Shown here piece by piece: positions 50,756 to 58,553 of a stretch of 64,000 bases of DNA. Source of the DNA: an uncultured Sphingomonadaceae bacterium (GTDB lineage: Bacteria; Pseudomonadota; Alphaproteobacteria; Sphingomonadales; Sphingomonadaceae). The notes beneath the pieces are model-generated. The model had not been told where the DNA came from. It saw nothing but the letters and a program-made list of their open reading frames with translations, and did no database searches. The position numbers were made by a program, and so were the translations under genes. Location: positions 623,501 through 687,500 of the forward strand of contig CANLCX010000001.1 of the NCBI GenBank assembly GCA_947489315.1, written 5' to 3'. Position 1 is the stretch's first letter. Every line of letters begins with the position of its first letter.

Positions 50756-51409
50756 ATGATTGCATTGAGACACGAGCTGGCGGTTTACGCTGCCTCTGGG
50801 CTGGGCGTTCTGATGCTGGCCATCTGGTCGGCGGACTTTCGTCATGGGCCATTTTTCAAGGAAGATGGCGTGGTCGAAATGGCGGCCGCCATGTTGTTTT
50901 TGGCGGCGCTGATTATCGGGCTATGCCGGCGGCTGTATCAAACAGCGATCGGTTTCGCGTTATGCTGCCTAGCTCTCTTGGCTTGTTTGAGCGAGATTAG
51001 TTTTGGTGCGCGCCATCTGGGCTTTGCAATGCCTGCGATGGCAGGTGGTGGAGAGTTAGACGGGGTCCAGGATCTGGTGATGCTCGCGTATCGCATGTTG
51101 GTTGCGCAGGGTATTTTACCGGTGATCGGAGTGGCATTGCTCGCCTTGCCCATATTGACCGGCATATGGGCTTATCGCACTGGCCATGCGGCACGGCTGC
51201 TTGCTTGGTTCAAGGCTGATGACGGCCGGTCGACCATTGCTGCGGCCTTGGCGGTGATCGGCCTGGCGGTGGTGCTAGATGTTGTCGAAGCGGCGCGCTT
51301 TGCCGAAGAAACGTTGGAGCTATTTGGCGCGGCGTTGTTGGTGACTGCGGCGTTGAGATTGGATGTTAGATTTGAAAGGGTGAGAGCTCGCGGTAGGTCT
51401 ACGGAATGA
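50756..51409 (+). CDS. Multi-TM hypothetical membrane protein
   Basis: A 217-residue protein with six predicted helices (for example AAAMLFLAALIIGLCRR, AIGFALCCLALLACLSEI, ILPVIGVALLALPILTGIWA and AAALAVIGLAVVLDVVEAA). A polar loop FGARHLGFAMPAMAGGGE lies in the middle. No family recognised. It converges on the tandem peptide genes. Confidence 0.7.
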   Translation: MIALRHELAVYAASGLGVLMLAIWSADFRHGPFFKEDGVVEMAAAMLFLAALIIGLCRRLYQTAIGFALCCLALLACLSEISFGARHLGFAMPAMAGGGELDGVQDLVMLAYRMLVAQGILPVIGVALLALPILTGIWAYRTGHAARLLAWFKADDGRSTIAAALAVIGLAVVLDVVEAARFAEETLELFGAALLVTAALRLDVRFERVRARGRSTE

Positions 51410-51419
51410 GCTATTCTGG

Positions 51420-51539
51420 TTAAATGATCAGTGCGGCGGCATTCTGGGTTGCTGGAACTACGCTGGCACCAATCAAAACGGCAGAGCAGATAAAAGCGGC
51501 GATGGCGGCGGTGATTTGGGCGGAGTAATTACGGGGCAT
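51420..51539 (-). CDS. Tandem hydrophobic microprotein, copy 3
   Basis: A 39-residue peptide: a short polar N-terminus (MPRNYSAQITAAIAA), one hydrophobic helix (FICSAVLIGASVV) and a conserved PATQNAA tail. The AAAGGA ribosome-binding site is seven bases upstream. It shares the A-A-(F/I)-A-A...GASV/SASV-x-P-A-x-Q-N-x-A pattern with the two upstream copies. Function unknown. Confidence 0.75.
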   Translation of the reverse strand: MPRNYSAQITAAIAAFICSAVLIGASVVPATQNAAALII

Positions 51540-51574
51540 GTTACAATCCTTTGGGTTTGAGGTCGATTGCGGGT

Positions 51575-51691
51575 TTAGGCGATCAAAGATGCTGCATTTT
51601 GCGCGGCAGGACCGACACTGGCGCTGATCATGATTGCGGCGGAAAAGACGGCTGCGAAAGCGGCGAGAACTTGGTTTTGAACTTGTGTCAT
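51575..51691 (-). CDS. Tandem hydrophobic microprotein, copy 2
   Basis: A 38-residue peptide (MTQVQNQVLAAFAAVFSA...) with the same layout as its neighbours: QNQ near the start, a hydrophobic helix, then SASVGPAAQNAASLIA at the end. AAAGGA lies nine bases upstream. It is 32 bases after copy 1 and 35 bases before copy 3. Confidence 0.8.
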   Translation of the reverse strand: MTQVQNQVLAAFAAVFSAAIMISASVGPAAQNAASLIA

Positions 51692-51723
51692 AATGGAATA
51701 TCCTTTGAAAATTGAGTTCGTGA

Positions 51724-51846
51724 TTAGGCGATGAAAGAAGCGGTGTTCTGAATTGCTGGACCAACGCTTGCGCTGATCAAAACAGCAGCAGAGATTAGAG
51801 CGGCGAAAGCAGCGAGAGCCTGGTTTTGGATATTTGCGTTCAACAT
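51724..51846 (-). CDS. Tandem hydrophobic microprotein, copy 1
   Basis: A 40-residue peptide (MLNANIQNQALAAFAALISA...) ending SASVGPAIQNTASFIA. It is first in the run of three and nearest the sigma-54-like promoter at 51911-51925. AAAGGA lies ten bases upstream. The three copies diverge in DNA but keep the protein pattern, which shows selection on the peptide. Secreted or membrane-inserted peptide of unknown role. Confidence 0.8.
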   Translation of the reverse strand: MLNANIQNQALAAFAALISAAVLISASVGPAIQNTASFIA

Positions 51847-51910
51847 TTTAAATTCCTTTTTGTTTAATTTGGTCCTTCGCGGTTGTATTAGCGAAGATGT
51901 CTGTAGCTCT

Positions 51911-51925
51911 GCATAGCCCGTGCCA
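51911..51925 (-). promoter_or_regulatory. Sigma-54-like promoter of the microprotein run
   Basis: On the minus strand TGGCAC-GGGCT-ATGC, one base from consensus in the -12 element. It shares the longer AAAACTGGCACG block with the flgB promoter. Predicted start near 51899, about 53 bases before copy 1. Confidence 0.65.
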
Positions 51926-52010
51926 GTTTTGATAAATATTTATATAACAATGAGTTAGGTGAAATTCCGCTTTCCTATACTCAGCATAAAAACCGATAAA
52001 TGGGAAAAAT

Positions 52011-52025
52011 AACCAATAGTTGGTT
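52011..52025. promoter_or_regulatory. AACCAA-TAG-TTGGTT palindrome upstream of the microproteins
   Basis: A perfect 6-3-6 inverted repeat centred about 98 bp upstream of the sigma-54-like promoter, the common distance for an enhancer-binding site. The binding protein is unknown. Confidence 0.5.
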
Positions 52026-52105
52026 TTGGATGATGGAAATTCCTTTACTGGCAAGGCTGGGAAGCACCTACACAATGTTAACAGTGATGGTTTAAGCCCG
52101 ATGAT

Positions 52106-52333
52106 ATGTTTGGACCTCGCCTCTCGCGCGTCTTTGCCAGTCGCAACAATGCTCTTTGGTGGTCAGCCATGGTGTTGGTTACAGCTTATTGTGTCGCGGC
52201 CGAACCACCTGCGACACCGATGAACGGTTCTCAAGATCGCGCTGCTACCGAAATTAAAGGACAGGAAAAATCCACTGATCCATGGGCAGACATGAAGGGT
52301 TTAGCCAAAAAACGGCAGGAAATCCTGCCTTAA
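52106..52333 (+). CDS. Small hypothetical protein with one TM segment
   Basis: A 75-residue protein with a possible signal anchor (NALWWSAMVLVTAYCVAA) and a polar C-terminus (DPWADMKGLAKKRQEILP). There is no strong ribosome-binding site. It is divergent from the microprotein run. The call rests on protein-like composition only. Confidence 0.5.
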   Translation: MFGPRLSRVFASRNNALWWSAMVLVTAYCVAAEPPATPMNGSQDRAATEIKGQEKSTDPWADMKGLAKKRQEILP

Positions 52334-52369
52334 GCTAATAGTTGGGCGGTGTATCAGCAACCTGCCTGT

Positions 52370-52762
52370 TTATCGTTCACCATGACCGCTCGGCATCTCG
52401 ATCTGATCTACAAAGGCATGAGCCTCAGCCAGGTTCATATTCGTGCTTTGTCTAACCCGTGCAATCGCCTCGATCTTCTTGCCGCGATGAAGGGCAGCCC
52501 GAACGTCGCGCATCATCAATTCTTCCTCGCTATAGTCACTTTCATTTCTAACCGTCCCTGCCGATGCTTCCGGGTTGATTTTTGCCTCAGTGGCAAGTTT
52601 CGGTTTCATAGCTGGTTCGATGCCCGCGGCATCATTCCTAACGGTGAAATCTTTCGGCGGCGTAGTAAGGTTTGGACGATCGTGGCTGGGCCATAGCCAC
52701 CATATGACAAGCAGTAGCAATATGGTCGCGCCGACAGTCAGCTCGAGCGCACCGATCGTCAT
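52370..52762 (-). CDS. Membrane-anchored protein with L7/L12-like C-terminal domain
   Basis: A 130-residue protein with an N-terminal membrane helix (LELTVGATILLLLVIWWLW), a flexible Pro/Thr/Ala-rich middle, and a C-terminal segment KKIEAIARVRQSTNMNLAEA followed by HAFVDQI. This fits the ribosomal L7/L12 C-terminal pattern (KIxxIKxVRxxT...LxEAKxxV). Such domains appear outside ribosomes as small protein-binding units. It converges on the upstream dehydrogenase's direction of reading and lies 27 bases beyond its end. Confidence 0.7.
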   Translation of the reverse strand: MTIGALELTVGATILLLLVIWWLWPSHDRPNLTTPPKDFTVRNDAAGIEPAMKPKLATEAKINPEASAGTVRNESDYSEEELMMRDVRAALHRGKKIEAIARVRQSTNMNLAEAHAFVDQIEMPSGHGER

Positions 52763-52789
52763 TTGTGCAGGACTTTCATGGCCGCATTA

Positions 52790-53566
52790 TTAATATTGCG
52801 CTGTGCCCCCGTCAACGCTGAGCATCGCTCCGGTAATACCGGCACCTGCATCAGAAGCAAGAAGCAAAGCCATGGCCGCGATTTCTTCCACGGTATTAGG
52901 TCGCTTGAGAGCGCTCTCTTGCGCAAACATATCGATCATCTCTTCAAAGGTCATACCAAGACCTTTGGCTGTAGTTGGGCCGTTGTCGAGGATCAAATCT
53001 GTAAGCACCAGCCCGGGACAGATGGAATTGACGGTAATGCCCATTGTCCCTACTTCCTGCGCCACCGCCTTGGTCATGCCGTTGATACCATGTTTGGCAA
53101 TCGTATAAGGAGCGAAGGTTGGCTTGCCCATCTTGCCCTCGGTCGAGCTGATGTTGATGACGCGGCCTGATTGCTGCGCAATCATCGGTTTCAGCGCCCG
53201 GCGTGTCGCCCAGAATGTCGAGTAGATATTCCACTTCATTGCCTCGTCAAAAGCCTCGTCGGTCAGGTCCACAAGCGGAGCGAGCGCGCCAGCGCCGCCC
53301 GCATTGTTGACCAATATGTCTACCGTCCCGTATTTCTCGACCGTCTGGTCAATAAAGCCTTCAACCGAATCCTGCTGCATAACATCGCCGGCGACAAAGA
53401 TAGCGCGATCCCCAACATCCAGTTCGTCGAGCACTTTGGCTCCTTTTTCAGGATTGCGCGCCATTAATGCGACATTAGCGCCCTGAGCCAGAAAGGTTTC
53501 GGCAATTGCGCGTCCGATGCCTGCAGTGCCGCCTGTGATAGCTGCTGTTTTACCTTCAAGTTGCAT
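52790..53566 (-). CDS. Short-chain dehydrogenase/reductase
   Basis: A 258-residue classical SDR starting at ATG 53566 (MQLEGKTAAITGGTAGIGRA) with GGGAGA upstream. Motifs: TGGTAGIG cofactor loop, ILVNNAGGAGAL, the INISSTEGKMGKPTFAPYTI segment with YTIAKHG (Y-x-x-x-K), and a final GAMLSVDGG. Fits 3-oxoacyl-ACP reductase-like enzymes, but the substrate is unknown. Confidence 0.88.
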   Translation of the reverse strand: MQLEGKTAAITGGTAGIGRAIAETFLAQGANVALMARNPEKGAKVLDELDVGDRAIFVAGDVMQQDSVEGFIDQTVEKYGTVDILVNNAGGAGALAPLVDLTDEAFDEAMKWNIYSTFWATRRALKPMIAQQSGRVINISSTEGKMGKPTFAPYTIAKHGINGMTKAVAQEVGTMGITVNSICPGLVLTDLILDNGPTTAKGLGMTFEEMIDMFAQESALKRPNTVEEIAAMALLLASDAGAGITGAMLSVDGGTAQY

Positions 53567-53829
53567 GATCTTCTCCCGATTTATGTTTGATTCAGAGCTA
53601 TCGATAGCGAGTGAGCGCGGCAATCACTTAAAAGAGTAGGAACTCGGTAGTCAGCTATCTAAAATACTGGAGGATAAGAAAAACTTTCAAATCATTCATA
53701 AAAAGCACTCCGAATATGAACCTAAGATAAAATCAACATTCAGCAAAAGGAAAAGCGGTGATGCCTAAAACGATTCTTGTCGGGCATCAAACGAGTCGGA
53801 TCGCGACAGATCCTTTTGGAGTAGAAGCA

Positions 53830-54234
53830 ATGATCAACAAGGTTTTAGGAACACTCGCCATAACCACCGCTGCTATTTCGGCGATGGCATTCGCAACGCC
53901 TGCTGAAGCACGGGGCGGATATTATAAAGGTTATAATGACGGCTATTATCAGAAGATCGGTGACGATGACCGTCGTCGCTATCGTCGCGGTGACTATTAT
54001 CGGGGTGATCGCTATCATGATCGCCGGGACCGTCGCTATTACCGTGAAAAGCGTCGCTATCGTAACGATCGTCGTCGTGGCTGTGACCGCGGTACAGGCG
54101 GAACTATTATCGGTGCGATTGCAGGCGGACTGCTTGGTAACGAAGTCGCTGGCCGCGGTGACAAGACCGAAGGTACGATCATCGGTGGTGCCGTTGGAGC
54201 ACTGGCTGGCCGCGCGATTGATGGCAACTGCTAA
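53830..54234 (+). CDS. Secreted glycine-zipper protein
   Basis: A 134-residue protein with a signal peptide (VLGTLAITTAAISAMAFATP, AEA), a Tyr/Arg/Asp-rich low-complexity centre (repeated RR, YYR and DRR), and a C-terminal glycine zipper (GGTIIGAIAGGLLGNEVAGR, TIIGGAVGALAGRAIDG). Glycine-zipper-2TM proteins sit in the cell envelope. GGAG lies nine bases upstream. It ends before a strong terminator. Confidence 0.8.
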   Translation: MINKVLGTLAITTAAISAMAFATPAEARGGYYKGYNDGYYQKIGDDDRRRYRRGDYYRGDRYHDRRDRRYYREKRRYRNDRRRGCDRGTGGTIIGAIAGGLLGNEVAGRGDKTEGTIIGGAVGALAGRAIDGNC

Positions 54235-54262
54235 GGCGACGCCATATAGATATTAAAGCTAA

Positions 54263-54298
54263 GCCCTCTGTATTCCGTTTTGAATACAGAGGGCCTTT
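54263..54298. terminator. Terminator between the glycine-zipper gene and the cytochrome operon
   Basis: CCCTCTGTATTC, loop CGTTTT, GAATACAGAGGG, then CCTTTCATT. The 12-bp stem is perfect and separates two converging transcripts. Confidence 0.88.
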
Positions 54299-54379
54299 CA
54301 TTCCTCGTGTTGCGTATTGAGGAAAGGGGGCCGTGGTCGCAAGCTCCGGTCCCCGCCTTATTTCAGCATATCATCTAGA

Positions 54380-57300
54380 TCAGCGCCGCGCTAGCATCGG
54401 TGGCACCGGACCAACCCAATCCGACAGATTGGCCTTGTCATTCACGAAATAGGGCTTGCCCTGACTGTTGAGATAGAAGCGCTGCATTTCGCTGCGGCTA
54501 AAGGGCCGGGAGCCCAGCCGCCCGAATACAGCCATCTGACCGCCGGTTTCATCCACCGCCCGGTCACGATCCAATCCTTTGGACAATGCCAAGGCTGGTT
54601 TCGGGGTGCGGGCAAAGGCAATGAGTTCTGGCATCGGTGGTGGCGAGAAGCCGTAGTAATTGGGCTGGCTGTCCGGCGATGTAAGCTGGATGACTTTCAA
54701 TCCGTTACGACCATCAGCAACATAGGCAAATAAGGTGGCGTTAGTCGAACCAACAATCACGTCTTCGGCATCGTTCATTTGGCCGCCAAATGTCTCTTTG
54801 CGGTAAATGACTGGTGCTTCCGGCTTGGTGATGTTGGCAATGACCAGCCCCTCATCCTTGGCCGCAATATAAGCATATGTCCTCGCCAGATAGAGCCGCC
54901 GCGCATTTTTCAACGGGATTGTTCCCGATTCTACAGCAACGGGTTTTTCCATCTCTGTGATATCGAACAGTTTCACGCCCTCGGCATCCGTAACCCAAAT
55001 ATAGCGGAACTGCAGAGCAGAGGCCCGTGCATCCGTCATTGGCATCGTGATAACGTGACGCGGTTTCAGCGGATCGTCGAGGTCGATAACGACTAGACCG
55101 CTTGTCGCCGTGATATAGGCGAAATGCCCGGCCAGTGTGACATGATTGGCCCCGTCCAAGACGCCTTCTGCATTCCAAGTAACGGCCCTTTTGAAGAAGT
55201 TGTTACGGAATTCGCCATCGGCCAGCGTGTTCACATTGACGAGGATCAAGCCTTCTTCGCTGTCGGTGACGACTGCATAGTTATAGATCGGATGGAAAGC
55301 CTGCTCTTCATTAATCTCGCGCAATTCCTTGGTATTGCGCTCGGGAGCAATGGGCTGGTTGGTCGACAATGCCATGCAGGTCGCATTTTTCGTATCGACA
55401 TGGGTATCATGACCCAGCGAAGAGAATGGCGCTTTGACGATACGTTCAGAGAAGCCCTTATTGCCAATTGATGCGACATCATAAGCGCGGAACCCGCCTT
55501 TGCCCTCGGCGACAAACATATATTCGCCGCGCAGTTGCAGACAGCGGACGCTGTCTCCCGTTCCCTGTACGACATTGGCAAATTCTTCGAGTGCCTTGGT
55601 TTCGCCGGACAGATCATCATCCAGTCTCTCACCACGCACCCAGTTGATTAGCTCTCGCCCATTATCTTCGACATGCATCCGCCAATAGTCGGGATAAGCA
55701 TATTTTTGCAGGTAGGAACCGATAACCGCTTGTGGTTCATCCCATTCGGTAACGCGGACGGCTTCAAAGCCCTTGTCCATGCCGACCCAAGCATGCAGGC
55801 CAACAAAGTTTACGAAATTGGTACCCTGCAACAAGAGCTGAGACATGATCGCATTATTGTCATTGGCTTCGCTCAAGTGACAATCAGAACATTGCTTCGT
55901 CTCTGTTTTACGAACCGTGTGCGGGAAATGTGGTGCAAAGGCCTGACTGGAGAAGCCGATCGAAGAAATAGGTGCTTGCTGCACATAGATGCGTTCGCGG
56001 TTGATATTGGTGGATGACAATACCAGTGCGGAGGTGGACCGAACCGGCGCGATGATGCTGCCCTTGGTCGTTTGGTGACGACCGAGTTGGAACATCTGAT
56101 CACGGGCAACTTGCGGATTATAGGTCGCATAGTTTCGCGTCGTGCCGCCCTCATATTTATGGCTTTCTGCCTGCCAGTTGGCCTCGATCGGCAAATGACA
56201 GCCGCCGCAACTGGTCGTCCAGCTCAGGTGGCAGGTGAAGCAGACCATATTCTCATCTTTATGGGCGCGGTCATCCATGGGCACGCCACTACCAAAGGTG
56301 AATTTTCCTGTGTCCGCACCGCTTTTCGACATGAGCTTGGCTCGTGCAGCTTTCAGGTTGAAGTCGGGATGAGAGCGATCAACGGCGTCTTTGACCAAGC
56401 TAACCCGCCAGCTAATTTTAGGGTCAACAATGGAGCGTTGGATCAAAATACGCTTTCCGCCGGGCTCCTGCATCCATTCAAAGCGGCGCTGACCATCAGC
56501 ATTGCGCAACAGGCCGAGGTTATTACCCTTTGGCCGTGCTGCAACATTGGACGTCATGAGTGTCGGATAGGCGTCAGCCGTGCCGTGGCAGTCCTTACAA
56601 TTAATCTCAACGGCGTTGGCCACCTCTCCGTAGATCAGACCATTACCATGACTGTCCTGAGCGAAATGGCAATCGGCGCATTGCATACCAACTTCGGCAT
56701 GAATGCTCATCATATGGACGGACTTGCCGGGGTTGATACCGGGTTCGACAAATTTCGGTTCGTCATCTTTGCGGAATTTCTCGGGATCATCATTGTCGAC
56801 AATATCACCATCCTCGTCGAGCAGATTGCCATCGCGGTCGCGCTTCAGGATCGCCCGGAAATTCCAGCCATGGCCGTGATAGTCGGCAAATTGTGTGTCC
56901 TTGGCTTCGCTGTTGAGATCATAGACATTGCGCAAGAAATCGAGATCGCCCCACAAGCCTTTGGGCGAAGCCGCTTCCGGGTTGCGATCGAGAATTTTGC
57001 GAACTTCTTCGGCATCGGGATATTTCTGTTGCTTATAGGTTTTTTGATATTCCTCGTCACTCATGCCTTCTGGTCTGGGTGTCGTGTTATCCGGTCCGGG
57101 CCACATTAGCGGAGCATCGGATTCATAGTCCCACATCGTGTACCCAAGGAAGCTATTCAGGAAAATATTGGGTTGGTGCATGTGACAGTTCATGCATTGC
57201 GCAGTTGGAATGGCGCGTGTGAAAGCATGCTGAATCGGATGGCCTTTTTCGCGATCCTCTGGCGCTATATCTGCGCTGTGATCATCGCCATGACCGTCAT

Positions 57301-58552
57301 CATGCTTATCTCCATGTCCCTCACCATGATCGCCCTTTTTGCCATGGGCCGCATCATAGGTTCCGAATTTTCCGACGCGTTTTTCACCCTTTTTGAGGTT
57401 GCGGATCGTGGGATCTTTTGTCTGGGTTTGCCCATCGCGGCCATATTTGGCCCAGATCAGGCTATGGCGCGGTTCGCGATCATTGGCATAGACCACGTGA
57501 CAACTGGCACAGCCGGACTGGCGGTAATCGCCGGGCTGATCATTGGTGCCCATGAACCAGGTGAAAGGGTCGTTCAGTCTGGTTTTATGGATGTTCAGGG
57601 CCGGAATGGCGACACGCAAGCCCGTGCCGGGACCGCGGTTGGATTGTTTCAGATCGGGTCGACCGGGTTCTTCCAGCCGTTGGATGATCCCGCCAATATT
57701 GGGCAAACCAATTTCAGGAAACTGTGTGTTGACGTTGCGTCCACCGCGTTCAAACACACGAAAGACATCGCCTGGTGCTATCGTATGCCAAGTAGGCAGG
57801 GGATAAAGAATGGGCAGGGCGCCGCGCTTTTTCTGTTCTTCTGTCACCGTGCCATGCGGGCTACCGGGTGATTTGATCGTCGCGGGCAGCCCTTTGCGTG
57901 TATAGGCTTCGCCAAAGATGTAATTTTTGAACGGTACGATACCATTATTATAAGCGGCTCCGCCCCATAGCATGGCGCCGGTTGCCATCAGCGATCGCTC
58001 AGACGCCTCGATAATTTCCATATGACAAGCGCCACAGGATTCGCGTGCGACACGATAATCAGAAGGATTGACGAAGCGAACAAATTCCGGGGATTCCTTG
58101 TTCAGCAAGGTGTAGCTGCGTTTGGGATTAGCGGACGAAGGCCAATGCCAGGTTTCCGGATATTTGGGGAGGACATGCGCCTTTTTGAGTGCATGCATAT
58201 ATTGCGGGCTTTTTTTGCCCCAATCATTGTCGCCATTGACGCTGGCATCGCCGCCATGACAATCGACACAACCGAGTACCACTGCGGGCGTCTCGTGCAT
58301 GGTTTTCTGGTCGCTGTCAGTATGACAAGAAACACAGCCAGTGCTTTTGGCATTGGCCGCATCCCATGTCTGGTTCTGCGGCGCTGGCGGCGTAAATGTA
58401 TAGTCTATCTTTTGCGGCTTTTCTTTGCCCGCAGCAAAGGCCTGAGACGAACCAAAAACAAGCAATAGAGCAGCAAAAACAATCGCTACCCCGCTCCGCA
58501 TCACGTGCGGTGCACATGATATTGACGACTGAATGGGAGAGGAAAGCTGCAT
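54380..58552 (-). CDS. Secreted decahaem cytochrome with C-terminal LVIVD beta-propeller
   Basis: A 1390-residue exported protein, last gene of the operon. The signal peptide ends near SQAFA (about residue 40). Ten CXXCH haem motifs begin at Cys73, 95, 173, 348, 453, 625, 652, 771, 782 and 888. A His/Asp/Gly-rich stretch lies at about 404-425 (HGKKGDHGEGHGDKHDDGHG). From about residue 1000 to 1310 there are five or six LVIVD-type repeats, for example HFAYITATSGLVVIDLDDP and RYIWVTDAEGVKLFDITE, forming a beta-propeller. The size, signal and neighbours suggest an extracellular or surface electron-transfer protein. It follows the barrel gene by one base. I know of no characterised protein joining these two parts. 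Confidence 0.88.
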   Translation of the reverse strand: MQLSSPIQSSISCAPHVMRSGVAIVFAALLLVFGSSQAFAAGKEKPQKIDYTFTPPAPQNQTWDAANAKSTGCVSCHTDSDQKTMHETPAVVLGCVDCHGGDASVNGDNDWGKKSPQYMHALKKAHVLPKYPETWHWPSSANPKRSYTLLNKESPEFVRFVNPSDYRVARESCGACHMEIIEASERSLMATGAMLWGGAAYNNGIVPFKNYIFGEAYTRKGLPATIKSPGSPHGTVTEEQKKRGALPILYPLPTWHTIAPGDVFRVFERGGRNVNTQFPEIGLPNIGGIIQRLEEPGRPDLKQSNRGPGTGLRVAIPALNIHKTRLNDPFTWFMGTNDQPGDYRQSGCASCHVVYANDREPRHSLIWAKYGRDGQTQTKDPTIRNLKKGEKRVGKFGTYDAAHGKKGDHGEGHGDKHDDGHGDDHSADIAPEDREKGHPIQHAFTRAIPTAQCMNCHMHQPNIFLNSFLGYTMWDYESDAPLMWPGPDNTTPRPEGMSDEEYQKTYKQQKYPDAEEVRKILDRNPEAASPKGLWGDLDFLRNVYDLNSEAKDTQFADYHGHGWNFRAILKRDRDGNLLDEDGDIVDNDDPEKFRKDDEPKFVEPGINPGKSVHMMSIHAEVGMQCADCHFAQDSHGNGLIYGEVANAVEINCKDCHGTADAYPTLMTSNVAARPKGNNLGLLRNADGQRRFEWMQEPGGKRILIQRSIVDPKISWRVSLVKDAVDRSHPDFNLKAARAKLMSKSGADTGKFTFGSGVPMDDRAHKDENMVCFTCHLSWTTSCGGCHLPIEANWQAESHKYEGGTTRNYATYNPQVARDQMFQLGRHQTTKGSIIAPVRSTSALVLSSTNINRERIYVQQAPISSIGFSSQAFAPHFPHTVRKTETKQCSDCHLSEANDNNAIMSQLLLQGTNFVNFVGLHAWVGMDKGFEAVRVTEWDEPQAVIGSYLQKYAYPDYWRMHVEDNGRELINWVRGERLDDDLSGETKALEEFANVVQGTGDSVRCLQLRGEYMFVAEGKGGFRAYDVASIGNKGFSERIVKAPFSSLGHDTHVDTKNATCMALSTNQPIAPERNTKELREINEEQAFHPIYNYAVVTDSEEGLILVNVNTLADGEFRNNFFKRAVTWNAEGVLDGANHVTLAGHFAYITATSGLVVIDLDDPLKPRHVITMPMTDARASALQFRYIWVTDAEGVKLFDITEMEKPVAVESGTIPLKNARRLYLARTYAYIAAKDEGLVIANITKPEAPVIYRKETFGGQMNDAEDVIVGSTNATLFAYVADGRNGLKVIQLTSPDSQPNYYGFSPPPMPELIAFARTPKPALALSKGLDRDRAVDETGGQMAVFGRLGSRPFSRSEMQRFYLNSQGKPYFVNDKANLSDWVGPVPPMLARR

Positions 58553-58553
58553 A

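Noticed and set aside
52803-53486. Open frames on the plus strand across the second dehydrogenase
   Set aside because: They are shadows of an SDR gene with complete cofactor and active-site motifs on the minus strand.
56072-57109. A 345-codon open frame antisense to the decahaem cytochrome
   Set aside because: It lies wholly inside a gene with ten correctly spaced haem motifs; its translation shows no domain and reflects codon bias of the real strand.
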